From contig NZ_CP094473.1 in NCBI RefSeq assembly GCF_023347535.1, forward strand, positions 1,860,001 to 1,924,000: 64,000 bases of DNA, read 5' to 3'. Origin of the DNA: Faecalibacterium sp. HTF-F. GTDB taxonomy: Bacteria > Bacillota > Clostridia > Oscillospirales > Ruminococcaceae. Made by a program: the position numbers and the translations under genes. Shown piece after piece: positions 35,848-44,968 of the stretch. Below the pieces are notes generated by a model. It worked only from the letters and a program-made list of their open reading frames with translations, ran no database searches and was not told the DNA's origin. The stretch's first letter is position 1. Every line of letters begins with the position of its first letter.

Positions 35848-36615
35848 TTAAAGGCTATCCAATGCCTGCCGTGCAGCACGGACGTTTGCTTCGCTGGTCT
35901 GCCACACCTCAAACTCCGAAAAGCCGGGCAGGCCCATGGGCACGCCCTCGCGCCGGAAGGTCATGCGGCTTTGCAGCACCTGTTTGCCGGAAAGGTGAAA
36001 TGCCCGCACACCGGTCTGCGCGGCCAGCACCGGGATGTTCTGTGCCGAGACCCCGGCACCTGCCAGAATCTCCACATCCTTCCCTGCCCGCTCTGTCAGC
36101 TGCCGCAGCAGTGCAGCGCCCTGCGGCGCGCTGGCCGCCTGTCCGCTGGTGAGGATGGTACAAAGGCCCATCTCCCGGGCTGTTTCCAGCGCAGCAAAGG
36201 GGTCCGCGCAGACGTCAAAAGCGCGGTGCAGGGTACACGCCACCGGACGGCCCGCCTTCTCTGCTGCCTTGCGTGCCGCCGCATAGATGGGCTGCATGGC
36301 TCCTGCATCCAGCACACCCTCCGGGGTCAGCACACCGGTCACGATGCCGTCTGCCCCGGCTTCCACCAGCTCTGCGGCCAGCTGTTCCATCTGGGCAAGC
36401 TCATAGCTGTCATAGCAGAAATCGCCAAAGCGGGGCCGCAGCAGCGCCCGCACCGGCAGGCCGGTCTCTGCCTTGACCTGCTGCACCAGCGTCAGGCTGG
36501 GCGTTGTACCGCCAACGATGAGGTCGGCACACAGTTCCAGCCGGTCGGCACCGCCGCGCTTTGCCGCCAGCGCACTGGCGGTGCTGTCCACACATACTTC
36601 CAGAACGGAACGCAT
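35848..36615 (-). CDS. cutC: CutC-family protein
   Basis: 255 residues, a TIM-barrel family. The opening LEVCVDSTASALAAKRGGAD, then RPRFGDFCYD and TLHRAFDVCADP, are family landmarks. The family was linked to copper homeostasis in E. coli, but that role is disputed and the reaction is unknown. GGAGGAATTATC precedes the start. It is a one-gene unit with its own promoter. Confidence 0.92.
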   Translation of the reverse strand: MRSVLEVCVDSTASALAAKRGGADRLELCADLIVGGTTPSLTLVQQVKAETGLPVRALLRPRFGDFCYDSYELAQMEQLAAELVEAGADGIVTGVLTPEGVLDAGAMQPIYAAARKAAEKAGRPVACTLHRAFDVCADPFAALETAREMGLCTILTSGQAASAPQGAALLRQLTERAGKDVEILAGAGVSAQNIPVLAAQTGVRAFHLSGKQVLQSRMTFRREGVPMGLPGFSEFEVWQTSEANVRAARQALDSL

Positions 36616-36661
36616 GATAATTCCTCCTTTTTTGCCGGATGGCTCTCCGGCGCTTTGTTTT

Positions 36662-36689
36662 ATTCTACCACATTTTTCCGGTTTGTAAA
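36662..36689 (-). promoter_or_regulatory. Promoter of cutC
   Basis: On the minus strand TTTACA (36684-36689), 16 bases, then an extended TGG-TAGAAT (-10 at 36662-36667). The leader of about 40 bases carries AAAAGGAGG. Confidence 0.7.
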
Positions 36690-36718
36690 ATTATTTTATT
36701 GTGCTCCGGCGATGTAGC

Positions 36719-36763
36719 AGCAAAAAGGCTACGGCCCGGGTCTTATCCCTGCCGCAGCCTTTG
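36719..36763 (-). terminator. Terminator of the lacI-HAD operon
   Basis: AAAGGCTGCGGC pairs with GCCGTAGCCTTT with one mismatch, followed by TTTTTGC on the minus strand; 11 bases after the HAD stop. Confidence 0.8.
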
Positions 36764-36773
36764 TTGTTTTTGT

Positions 36774-37622
36774 TCAGATCAGGCCAAGCGCCTTGAACTC
36801 CTTTGCAATGCCGTCCTCATATACCGAGGGCGCAATGCGGTCACAGCGCTTTTTCAGTGTTTCAGAGCCATTGGCCATACACACGCTGATGCCTGCCACA
36901 TCGGTCATCTGCAGGTCATTATCGCTGTCGCCAAAGCCAATGGTATCTGCCAGCGTACAGCCCAGATGGTCACAGATGGCCTTGATGCCGGTGCCCTTAT
37001 CAAATTTGCGGTTGATGAGCTCACCATTCACAAAGCCATCGGTCAGGCTGTCCAGCTTGCTCTCGCAGAACACGAACTGATCCGCATAGAGCCGCTTTGC
37101 CTCGGCAAGGTCGCTTTCGTGGTCGGCAATGAATACGATCTTATACAGCGGTTCCCCTTTGTAATCGGAAAGCGGCAGGATGGACATACCCTCTTCCATG
37201 GCTTTGCGCCAGCGCTCTGCTTCGCTGTTCAGCGGTGCTCCGTTCTTTTGGTGGATAAAGCTCCACCTTTGGGTCATTTTGACACCGCCAAAAGTAGCAT
37301 CCCGGGCTTCCAGCGTGCACTCCACGCCATGGCGTTCCAGCGCCGCGCGCACGCCTTTGGCCTGCTGCGGCTCCATGGGGATATCCACCAGAGTCTTGCC
37401 ATCGCACAGCACATAACCGCCTGCACTGCATACCGCGCCCGCAAAGCAGCCGTGGCGCAGCAGCGGCTCGGTCATGCGGTGGTTGCGGCCGGTGCACAAA
37501 AACAGCCTGTGCCCGTTTGCTTTGGCGCAGTCCAGTGCGGCCAGTGTGCTTTCCGGGATCAGCATATCCCCCGGCGGCAGCAAGGTACCGTCAATATCCA
37601 GAAAAATCAATCTGTGATCCAT
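36774..37622 (-). CDS. Cof-type HAD-superfamily phosphatase
   Basis: 282 residues. The nucleophile motif FLDIDGTLLPP is at residues 7-17, motif II lies in LCTGRNH, and the metal motif GFGDSDNDLQM is near 218. The cap type between motifs II and III suits the Cof (type IIB) subgroup, which acts on sugar phosphates or flavin/pyridoxal phosphates; the substrate is not predictable. It lies 18 bases after the lacI-type regulator and is probably controlled by it. Confidence 0.9.
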   Translation of the reverse strand: MDHRLIFLDIDGTLLPPGDMLIPESTLAALDCAKANGHRLFLCTGRNHRMTEPLLRHGCFAGAVCSAGGYVLCDGKTLVDIPMEPQQAKGVRAALERHGVECTLEARDATFGGVKMTQRWSFIHQKNGAPLNSEAERWRKAMEEGMSILPLSDYKGEPLYKIVFIADHESDLAEAKRLYADQFVFCESKLDSLTDGFVNGELINRKFDKGTGIKAICDHLGCTLADTIGFGDSDNDLQMTDVAGISVCMANGSETLKKRCDRIAPSVYEDGIAKEFKALGLI

Positions 37623-37640
37623 ATCATCCTTACCCTCTGT

Positions 37641-38630
37641 TTACAGAGAACCGCGCTCCACTACCTGATACCCCAGCGTCACCTGACGCACCGGGCCGCC
37701 ATGTTCCTTCTCTTCCAGCATCTGCAGCAGGATCCGGGCGGCTTCCTGCCCCACCTGCTTCTGATAAAACCGCACCGTAGCCAGACCCGGGTCGGTCACA
37801 TTGCCCGCCCAGCTGTCGCCAATGCCGGCAAGGCCCACATCCCGGCCGATCTGCCGTCCTGCCTGCTTGAGCGCATGCATGGCGCCAAAGGCCACCGTAT
37901 CGGTCACGCAGACCACACCATCCAGAAACGGGCAGCGGGTCAGCAGCTCCTGCATACAGCGCTGCCCCTCTTCCACGGTGAATGCATTGCAGCAGATGCG
38001 GGGCAGCTGGTCGCCGTCCAGCCCTGCGTCCCTCAAGGCATCCTGCACGCCTTCCCGGCGCTGGATGCCGGTGGCATCGTCCCGTTCGGAGCCGCCAATA
38101 TAAACGATCCTTCTGCGGCCATGCTCCAGCATCCGCTGGGTCAGCTCCCGGGCGGCGGTATGGTCATCGTTGTACACGCAGGCCACGTCCGGAAAACGCT
38201 GGCCTGTGACCACCACCGGCACACTGCAGTTTTTCAGCGCCTGTGCCAGCTGAGGGGTATAGTAGCTGCCCAGCAGGATAATGCCCGCCACGTGGTTGCG
38301 CTGCATGGCAGTCAGATAGCCCAGCTCCCGCTGGGCGTCCAGCTCGGTGTTTCCCAGCAGCAACAGATAGTTTCTGGCATCCAGCTCACTGGCGATCCCG
38401 GCGGTGAGCTGCCCGACCGACTGGGAGCCGATGCTGGGGGCGATCACGCCGACCTGATTCACTTTGCCGGTGCGCAGAGTCTGAGCGGTCGTATCGGGGC
38501 GGTAGCCGGTCTTCTCCACGACCTCCCGGATGATGGCACGCTTCTGCTCGCTCAGAGGCCCGCCGTTCAGGTAACGGCTGACGGCCGCACTGGACACGCC
38601 AGCCATTTTTGCAATATCACTGATGGTCAT
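37641..38630 (-). CDS. LacI-family transcriptional repressor
   Basis: 329 residues from the ATG at 38630; the frame extends 45 codons further upstream, but that part lies over the operator and promoter. Residues 1-~50 form the helix-turn-helix and hinge (MTISDIAKMAGVSSAAVSRY), the rest a sugar-binding-protein-like effector domain (VGVIAPSIGSQSVGQL). An almost palindromic operator covers its own transcription start, implying autoregulation. It probably controls the HAD phosphatase gene behind it. Confidence 0.93.
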   Translation of the reverse strand: MTISDIAKMAGVSSAAVSRYLNGGPLSEQKRAIIREVVEKTGYRPDTTAQTLRTGKVNQVGVIAPSIGSQSVGQLTAGIASELDARNYLLLLGNTELDAQRELGYLTAMQRNHVAGIILLGSYYTPQLAQALKNCSVPVVVTGQRFPDVACVYNDDHTAARELTQRMLEHGRRRIVYIGGSERDDATGIQRREGVQDALRDAGLDGDQLPRICCNAFTVEEGQRCMQELLTRCPFLDGVVCVTDTVAFGAMHALKQAGRQIGRDVGLAGIGDSWAGNVTDPGLATVRFYQKQVGQEAARILLQMLEEKEHGGPVRQVTLGYQVVERGSL

Positions 38631-38667
38631 ATTCGCGGTACTTCTCTCTTTTGGGGTGCATTGTTGT

Positions 38668-38716
38668 GTGTAAACGTTTTCACGCTTATTATAAACCGCT
38701 TTCACCCATCCTGCAA
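38668..38716 (-). promoter_or_regulatory. Promoter and LacI-type operator of the lacI-HAD operon
   Basis: On the minus strand TTGCAG (38711-38716), 17 bases, TATAAT (38688-38693). Directly after it is GTGAAAACGTTTACAC (38668-38683), a LacI-family operator with central CG and one mismatch between half-sites, covering the predicted start of transcription. Confidence 0.85.
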
Positions 38717-38828
38717 GATGCGCTTTTTCCGGTTTATCCCGGAATGCGATTTGTTTTTTTATCAACCGTGCACAAAAGACAGCCTTTTCTCCCGGCGAAA
38801 AGCGACCATTTTTTTCAAAACAGACGGG

Positions 38829-39644
38829 TCACACTGCACCCATGCTCCAGGCACGCACCAGCAGCCCCAGCACCAGCGCTGCCAGCAGCACGATCATGAC
38901 TGTCTGATTGCCGGAATTTTTTCGTTTCTTTTTACAATTTGTATTTCCACGGCCCTTTGCAGAGCTGCTGCGGCCGGAATTGCCGTGCGCTGCCGTTCTC
39001 TTGCCGGAAGAGCGGCTGCTGCCTGTTTTGCGGCTCTGGGCGCTTCCGTGCTGGTTCTGTCTTGTGCTCTGGCGGGATGTACTGCGGGCGGCAGGCTTTT
39101 CTTCAGCCGGTGCACGGCTGGATGCAACAGGCTCCTTTGCCCCGCAGCGGGACAAAAACTCCTCTGCCTGACGGTAATAGCGGGCCAGCTCGTTTTCCCG
39201 GAAGGCCGTGCCCGCATAGGCATCCTCCAGACATTCGATGGCTTCGTTGAACAGGATCGCCGCCTGCGCCGCATCGGTTTGGTCGGTGGCGTGGGCTGCT
39301 TCGTTGCGGGCCGTGCGCACGGTGTTGCAGGCGCGGCGGGCTGCACCCGGGCTGCTGGTGTTTCCCAGCAGATCCAGAGGCTTTTCCGCATCCTTTTCCG
39401 GGTCCAGCAGCACACGCATACAGATGGTGGTGTCCAGCTGCTGCCAGCTGCTCTTGCCGGAAAGATCCGGCATCCGGTCATAGTAGTCCGGGCTTTCCTG
39501 CTGGCGCTGGGCAATATGGTCAAGCAATGCGCCCAGACTGTTGGAGCCGGGCTTGTGCTCCCAGTGCCAGCGCAGCAGGCGGCGGCTGATCTCATCACAG
39601 GCGGTCTTGATCTCAAAAGCGGCCTGTAAGGCTTCTTCCGGCAT
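38829..39644 (-). CDS. Tail-anchored protein with a HEPN-like N-terminal domain
   Basis: 271 residues from the ATG at 39644, after AAGGGAGAA. The helical N-terminal ~150 residues contain VRTARNEAAHATDQTDAAQA (R113-N-E-A-A-H118), the R-x4-H arrangement of HEPN domains, with the following spacing of Asp/Ala and Leu resembling Swt1-type HEPN. Residues ~170-245 are a basic Ser/Arg/Lys-rich linker. The last ~25 residues are one hydrophobic helix, so the protein is probably anchored with its domain in the cytoplasm. No function is known; HEPN similarity is an inference. Confidence 0.7.
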   Translation of the reverse strand: MPEEALQAAFEIKTACDEISRRLLRWHWEHKPGSNSLGALLDHIAQRQQESPDYYDRMPDLSGKSSWQQLDTTICMRVLLDPEKDAEKPLDLLGNTSSPGAARRACNTVRTARNEAAHATDQTDAAQAAILFNEAIECLEDAYAGTAFRENELARYYRQAEEFLSRCGAKEPVASSRAPAEEKPAARSTSRQSTRQNQHGSAQSRKTGSSRSSGKRTAAHGNSGRSSSAKGRGNTNCKKKRKNSGNQTVMIVLLAALVLGLLVRAWSMGAV

Positions 39645-39667
39645 AGTCGGGTTCTCCCTTCTGATAT

Positions 39668-39703
39668 GCAAAAAGCGGAGAAGGCAGATCAGCCCTCTCC
39701 GCT
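39668..39703 (-). terminator. Terminator after the zinc-ribbon tail-anchored gene
   Basis: GCGGAGA pairs with TCTCCGC (39675-39681 with 39696-39702) around a partly paired loop, followed on the minus strand by GCTTTTTGC. Confidence 0.7.
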
Positions 39704-39714
39704 GCTGTTTGTGT

Positions 39715-40755
39715 TTACAGTACGAACTGATAGTACACGAAGCCGCACAGCGCCACAGCCGCACAGATGACGGCAGTGATGGGCGGCACCCAGCGGATCA
39801 GCGTTTCTGCCACGCTGTCGCGCTCGTCCTCGTACTCCTCATTGTCCTCATAATCAGGCTCCGGCTGCTGGGCCGCCGGCTGTGCACGGCGGGAGGCGGC
39901 AGGCATCACACGGGTGCCTTCCTCTGCCTGTGCACGCGCTGCCCTGTCCGGGAACTGTTCCCGCATTCCGTCATCCAGCATACGGGTCGGCTCTGCAGCA
40001 GGCTCCTGCGGCTGCGGGCGGCGCGGTGCGCCCATGATGCGGGTGGGCTCCTCCTGTGCCGGCTGCACAGGGGCGGCTCCCATGATACGGGTCGGCTCTT
40101 CCTGTTCCGGCTGCGGCGCCAGAGGAGTTTCCAGCTCCGGCTCGGTCTGGGCAGGCTGTTCCGGCTGCAGCAGGGTGTTCAGCGCATTCTGCAGCAGGAT
40201 GCGATCACAGCCACACTCCGAGCAGTAAACGGTGTCTTCTTCCTTGGGATGGAACGCACCGCAGGCGCAGTACCAGCCGTTTTCAAACACCTGAGGCTGA
40301 TACTTCAGCTCCGGGCGGTTCATGCGGACCTCCAGCGCCTTTTCCAGCTCTGCGGACAGGCGCTTGGGGGCAGGCAGGCGCACGCGCTTGATGGCATCCA
40401 GATGCACCACCCGCTTGCCGTTGTACACATTGCACAGCGAAACATCCACGCTGGTGATCGCCTTGGAGGTAACGAACACGGCATCGTCCATGCCAAACAT
40501 TTCGCCGGGCTTCACTTCCAGATCGCGGTACTCGAACCGGTCTTCGCACAGGATCACACCGTCCACGCCCTTGCACTTGAAGTGGATCTCCAGCGCAGTC
40601 AACGTCACCTTGGAAATGTTCTTGAAGGTCAGGCAGACCGCGTGCTCACCGCTGACATCCCCCTTGAGCAGCTCCACGCAGACGAACTGCACCGGACTGC
40701 CGGGGGTGTAATAGTTTGCGCGGGTCCGTGCGACCGGGTTAAAATTTTCCTCCAC
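39715..40755 (-). CDS. Tail-anchored zinc-ribbon protein with repeated TR-x-M/L motifs
   Basis: 346 residues; family not recognised. Residues 1-~125 look like a beta-sandwich. A zinc ribbon follows (C163, C165, C178, C181: WYCACGAF, YCSECGCD). The linker has four spaced copies of a short motif: EEPTRIMG at ~219 and ~235, EPTRMLDD at ~255, EGTRVMP at ~280, in Pro/Gln/Glu-rich sequence. An acidic stretch and one C-terminal helix (324-344) end the protein, implying a cytoplasmic, membrane-tethered body. It starts 29 bases after ftsH. Confidence 0.75.
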   Translation of the reverse strand: MEENFNPVARTRANYYTPGSPVQFVCVELLKGDVSGEHAVCLTFKNISKVTLTALEIHFKCKGVDGVILCEDRFEYRDLEVKPGEMFGMDDAVFVTSKAITSVDVSLCNVYNGKRVVHLDAIKRVRLPAPKRLSAELEKALEVRMNRPELKYQPQVFENGWYCACGAFHPKEEDTVYCSECGCDRILLQNALNTLLQPEQPAQTEPELETPLAPQPEQEEPTRIMGAAPVQPAQEEPTRIMGAPRRPQPQEPAAEPTRMLDDGMREQFPDRAARAQAEEGTRVMPAASRRAQPAAQQPEPDYEDNEEYEDERDSVAETLIRWVPPITAVICAAVALCGFVYYQFVL

Positions 40756-40784
40756 GACACTCGCTCCTTTCCATTTGGATCAAA

Positions 40785-42926
40785 TCAGTTCTGCGGGTCC
40801 TGTGCATCCGGCGTTTCCGGTGCAGCGGTCTCCGGCAGCGGCTGGGCCGTTTCGGCCTGTTCGGCAGGCTCCGCAGCTTCTGCAGGCTGCGCCTGCTCTG
40901 CGGTCTCGGCCGGTGCAGCCTGCACGGTCTGCTCCGGCTCATCCCCTTCACGCGGGGGCAGGGTGCCGCCGGCCATGATGGTGTTGAACTCCTGCTCGTT
41001 GAGCTTTTCGCGTTCCATCAGAGCCTTTGCCAGCGCGTGCAGCTGATCGATGTGCTCGGTCAGGGTGCGGCGGCAGGTCTCGTAGGCTTCGTCGATGATA
41101 TCCCGCATCTCGCCGTCGATCTCGGCAGCAGTGGTCTCGCTGTAGCCCTTGCCCTGACCCAGATCGCGGCCCAGGAAGGTCTCCTCCTGCGAGGTGCCGT
41201 ACACCACAGGGCCGAGCCTCTCCGAGAAGCCGTACTTGGTGATCATCTGGCGGGCAATGTTGGTAGCCTGCTGCAGATCATTGGAGGCACCGGTAGAGAT
41301 ATCCTCCAAAATCAGCTGTTCGGCCACGCGTCCGCCCAGACTGGAAACGATATCCTCGAACATTTCGCCCTTGGTCACATAGCTGCGGTCTTTCTCGGGC
41401 AGATACATCGTGTAGCCGCCTGCCTGACCGCGGGGGATAATGGTGATCTCGTGCACACGGGGATGATGCTTGCAGTAGAAGCCCGCCACCGCGTGGCCTG
41501 CCTCATGGTAAGCAGTCAGCTTCTTTTCCTCGGGGGTCACAACGCGGCTCTTCTTTTCGGGGCCGGCCATGACCTTCATGGAAGCTTCCTCGATATCCTC
41601 CATGGTAATGGCCTTGCGGTTGCGGCGTGCAGCCAGCAGGGCCGCTTCGTTGACAAGGTTCTCAAGATCTGCGCCCGCAAAGCCTGCGGTGCGCTGTGCA
41701 ATGACCCTGAGAGAGACATCCGGGGCCAGCGGCTTCTTTTTGGTGTGGACCTTGAGGATCTCCTCACGGCCCTTGACATCCGGCAGGCCCACATAGACCT
41801 GACGGTCAAAGCGGCCCGGACGCAGCAGAGCCTTATCCAGAATGTCGGCGCGGTTGGTGGCCGCCATGACGATGATGCCGTCGTTGGCCTCAAAGCCGTC
41901 CATTTCCACCAGCAGCTGGTTCAGGGTCTGCTCGCGTTCATCGTGGCCGCCACCCAGACCGGCACCACGCTGACGGCCCACAGCATCGATCTCATCAATG
42001 AAGATGATGCAGGGCATGGACTTCTTGGCCTTATCGAACAGATCACGCACACGGGATGCACCCACGCCGACATACATTTCCACAAAATCAGAGCCGGAAA
42101 TGGAATAGAACGGCACACCGGCCTCACCGGCGCAGGCACGGGCCAGCAGGGTCTTACCGGTGCCCGGAGGGCCTACCAGCAGCACGCCGTGGGGAATGCG
42201 GGCACCCAGAGTGTTGAACTTTTCGGGGCTCTTGAGGAACTCCACGACCTCTTTCAGCTCTTCCTTTTCCTCGTCCTCACCGGCAACATCGGCAAAGGTA
42301 GCCGTCTTTTTGTTCTCGTGCTCATCCTTCACCTTGGCCTTGCCAACGTTCATGATCCCGCCGCCGCCAGCGCCGCCGCGCATCATGGAGAAGAGCAAAA
42401 AGCCGGTGCAGCCCAGCATTGCCAGATAGAACAGGATCTCCATCCATGGGATGCTTTCCTTGACAGGGGTATAATCGTACACCATGGGAGCATCCGGGTT
42501 TGCTTCGTCATAGGCGGCAATGTAGTCGCCCACATACTTGACGAACATGGAGGCATAGGGCAGCTTGTAGCGCACCGTCACAGTGCCGTCGCTGTTCTTC
42601 TGCGCAGCGGATGCAGTGCTGTCCGAGGAGGACAGCATCCCGCTCAGCAGGCCGCCGGTAGCCTGTGTGGTGCTCGGGGCCGTGGTATCCGGCAGGGGCA
42701 GGTTATTTTTGCCGCCTTCCTTGAGGTTCATGGTGATGACGCCGGTGTTCAGGTCCAGCGAGAACTGCGTGACCTGCAGGCTTTCAAAGTAATGCACCAC
42801 CGTGGAATACTCCATGGAAGAGCTGCCGGCAGAGCCGGTGCCGCCCAGCACCGACCAGACCATCAGCACCGCCGCCAGCGCCAGCGCCAGGATCAGCGGA
42901 TTGAAACGGGGTCTCTTGGATTGCAA
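40785..42926 (-). CDS. ftsH: ATP-dependent zinc metalloprotease FtsH
   Basis: 713 residues from a TTG at 42926, nine bases after GGAG; a TTG three codons earlier sits directly on that box. Two membrane helices (near 10-28 and 155-175) flank an extracytoplasmic domain. The AAA+ module has [12 protein letters not shown] and [13 protein letters not shown], and the protease domain [10 protein letters not shown]. It degrades unneeded membrane and regulatory proteins. The last ~60 residues are a Gln/Ala/Glu/Pro-rich tail. It follows hpt in the dnaB-tilS-hpt-ftsH operon. Confidence 0.96.
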   Translation of the reverse strand: MQSKRPRFNPLILALALAAVLMVWSVLGGTGSAGSSSMEYSTVVHYFESLQVTQFSLDLNTGVITMNLKEGGKNNLPLPDTTAPSTTQATGGLLSGMLSSSDSTASAAQKNSDGTVTVRYKLPYASMFVKYVGDYIAAYDEANPDAPMVYDYTPVKESIPWMEILFYLAMLGCTGFLLFSMMRGGAGGGGIMNVGKAKVKDEHENKKTATFADVAGEDEEKEELKEVVEFLKSPEKFNTLGARIPHGVLLVGPPGTGKTLLARACAGEAGVPFYSISGSDFVEMYVGVGASRVRDLFDKAKKSMPCIIFIDEIDAVGRQRGAGLGGGHDEREQTLNQLLVEMDGFEANDGIIVMAATNRADILDKALLRPGRFDRQVYVGLPDVKGREEILKVHTKKKPLAPDVSLRVIAQRTAGFAGADLENLVNEAALLAARRNRKAITMEDIEEASMKVMAGPEKKSRVVTPEEKKLTAYHEAGHAVAGFYCKHHPRVHEITIIPRGQAGGYTMYLPEKDRSYVTKGEMFEDIVSSLGGRVAEQLILEDISTGASNDLQQATNIARQMITKYGFSERLGPVVYGTSQEETFLGRDLGQGKGYSETTAAEIDGEMRDIIDEAYETCRRTLTEHIDQLHALAKALMEREKLNEQEFNTIMAGGTLPPREGDEPEQTVQAAPAETAEQAQPAEAAEPAEQAETAQPLPETAAPETPDAQDPQN

Positions 42927-42968
42927 AAAAATCAACTCCAGTTCTTGGATGAATTATAGTGTGAGAAA

Positions 42969-43517
42969 TCACTTCTCGTAGACTTCAGGCTTGAGCACAC
43001 CCACATAAGGCAGGTTGCGGTATTTTTCATCGTAGTCCAGACCGTAGCCCACCACGAACTCGTCCGGTACCTGGAAGCCCTCGTAGTCGGGCTGGATATC
43101 GGCCTTGCGGCGGCTGGGCTTGTCCAGAATGGTGCAGATCTTCACCGAGTTGGGGTTGCGCATCTTGAGCATGGGCACAAGGTTCGAGAGGGTGACGCCG
43201 GTATCCAGAATATCCTCCACGATCAGCACATCCTTGCCGGACAGATCGCCGTCCAGATCCTTGATGATCTTCACAAGGCCGCTGGTAACGGTGTTGCTGC
43301 CGCCGTAGCTGGACACCACCATAAAATCGATGCTGCACGGAATGCTCACCGCACGCATCAGGTCGGCCATAAACACCACCGAACCCTTGAGGATGGACAC
43401 CAGAACAAGGTTTTTGCCCTCGTAGTCCCTGCTGATCTGTGCACCCAGCTCAGCCACCTTTGCCTTCAGCTCTTCTTCACTGACCAGAACGTTCTTGATA
43501 TCATCATGCATGCTCAT
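42969..43517 (-). CDS. hpt: Hypoxanthine(-guanine) phosphoribosyltransferase
   Basis: 182 residues. It joins hypoxanthine or guanine to PRPP, giving IMP or GMP. The PRPP loop [14 protein letters not shown] and [13 protein letters not shown] are intact, and the C-terminal [20 protein letters not shown] is typical of bacterial Hpt. GGAGGAACTATC precedes the ATG, which overlaps the tilS stop by four bases. The order tilS-hpt-ftsH is conserved in Firmicutes. Confidence 0.97.
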   Translation of the reverse strand: MSMHDDIKNVLVSEEELKAKVAELGAQISRDYEGKNLVLVSILKGSVVFMADLMRAVSIPCSIDFMVVSSYGGSNTVTSGLVKIIKDLDGDLSGKDVLIVEDILDTGVTLSNLVPMLKMRNPNSVKICTILDKPSRRKADIQPDYEGFQVPDEFVVGYGLDYDEKYRNLPYVGVLKPEVYEK

Positions 43518-44968
43518 GATAGTTCCTCCCTATGTTCCATTTCCATCTGCAGCACCTGTGCAGTGCCCTCGTCCGGGGCAAGGCCCTCTGCAAAGCCTGC
43601 ACCGCAGACCCAGAGCACCTCGCTGCCCGCCGCCAGCAGCGGCAGCTGGTCGCGCATCTGCGCGGGGATTCCCGCTTCGTTCATCCACTTGCGCAGCCGG
43701 TTGTGCACACTTCGTCCCGCCGGGCGGTAGACATCCCCCGGCTGGCGGGTGCGCAGAACAAGACCAGCATACAACGTAGTTATTCTAGCATAATCCGCCT
43801 GATTTTTTAAGTCTTTTTTATGAACGACTTGTATTTTTTCTTCAAAATCAGCCGTAAAAAGCTCTGCAGTCACCTTCCAGCCGCCTGCAAAGCCGTATTC
43901 TGCCTGTTTTTCCGGCACAAAAGGCCAGCTTTCGGGCTGCGGCGCGGTCTGCCTCTGCGGCAGCTCCGGCACCTCTTCCTGCCAGAAAAAGCCATTCCCT
44001 GCACAAAAGCGCACCCGGCCGGTCAGCTGCACCGCGCCGCTGCCGCGCCGCACAAGGGCGCACAGCAGCTGCACATATTTTTCCTCTGCGTCCCGCACAG
44101 GGGCCGTCAGCGAATGCATGGCCGCTTCCAGAACAGGCGCATCCGCAGCGGAAAGCGGGCCCAGCCGCCACACCCTGCAGGCGTCCGGGGCCCTGATGCC
44201 GGCCTGGGTCCCATCCAGACGCGCAGCGGAAAGCAGTTCCTGCGCTTTCCGGGCAAAGTAGTCATCCGCCCGGGCCGCTTTTTCGCAGAAGCGGGCAAGG
44301 TTTTCCACCGCTGCGCCGTTGGTGCTCTGCAGTGCAGGCAGTGCCGCACGGCGCACCCGGTTGCGGGCATAGGCATCGGTCTCGTTCGTCTCGTCCGTCA
44401 CCCAGCGCTGCCCGGCTGCACGGCAGAAGCTTTCGGTATCCTGCCGGGTAAGGGGCAGCAGAGGCCGCAGATAAGGCCCGCGTCTGGGCCGGATGCCTGC
44501 TGCGCCGTGCATCCCCGTGCCCCGGGCCAGACGCAGCAGCAGGGTCTCCGCCTGATCATTTGCAGTATGGGCTGTTGCAACGGCGTCTATCCCCTCCCTG
44601 CACAAACGCGCAAAGCAGGCGTAGCGCAGGCGGCGGGCCCAGTCCTCCCCGGCATGTTCCGGCACAGGGCCAAGCTCTTCCGCATGGAACACCCGCAGCG
44701 GCACGCCCAGACGGGCGCATTCAGCACGCACAAAAGCTTCGTCCCGGTGGGCGCTCTCACCCCGCAGGCCATGGTTCACATGGCAGGCAGAAAGCACAAA
44801 TCCGAACTCCGGCTGCAGGGCCAGCAGGATGCGCAGCAGCGCCATGCTGTCTGCCCCGCCGGACACTGCCGCCGCCAAATGCAGCTCATGCAGCGGGGCA
44901 CCCGGGGTCAGCAGTGCTTCCCGCAGACAGTATTCCCGCACCCGGGCAAGGATCGTTTCGTTTTCCAT
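43514..44968 (-). CDS. tilS: tRNA(Ile)-lysidine synthase
   Basis: 484 residues from the ATG at 44968, whose A overlaps the dnaB stop (TGATG). The ATP loop [14 protein letters not shown] lies at residues 32-45. TilS attaches lysine to C34 of the CAU-anticodon isoleucine tRNA, changing it to read AUA; it is essential. The C-terminal domain keeps [14 protein letters not shown]. Overlaps hpt by four bases. Confidence 0.95.
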   Translation of the reverse strand: MENETILARVREYCLREALLTPGAPLHELHLAAAVSGGADSMALLRILLALQPEFGFVLSACHVNHGLRGESAHRDEAFVRAECARLGVPLRVFHAEELGPVPEHAGEDWARRLRYACFARLCREGIDAVATAHTANDQAETLLLRLARGTGMHGAAGIRPRRGPYLRPLLPLTRQDTESFCRAAGQRWVTDETNETDAYARNRVRRAALPALQSTNGAAVENLARFCEKAARADDYFARKAQELLSAARLDGTQAGIRAPDACRVWRLGPLSAADAPVLEAAMHSLTAPVRDAEEKYVQLLCALVRRGSGAVQLTGRVRFCAGNGFFWQEEVPELPQRQTAPQPESWPFVPEKQAEYGFAGGWKVTAELFTADFEEKIQVVHKKDLKNQADYARITTLYAGLVLRTRQPGDVYRPAGRSVHNRLRKWMNEAGIPAQMRDQLPLLAAGSEVLWVCGAGFAEGLAPDEGTAQVLQMEMEHREELS

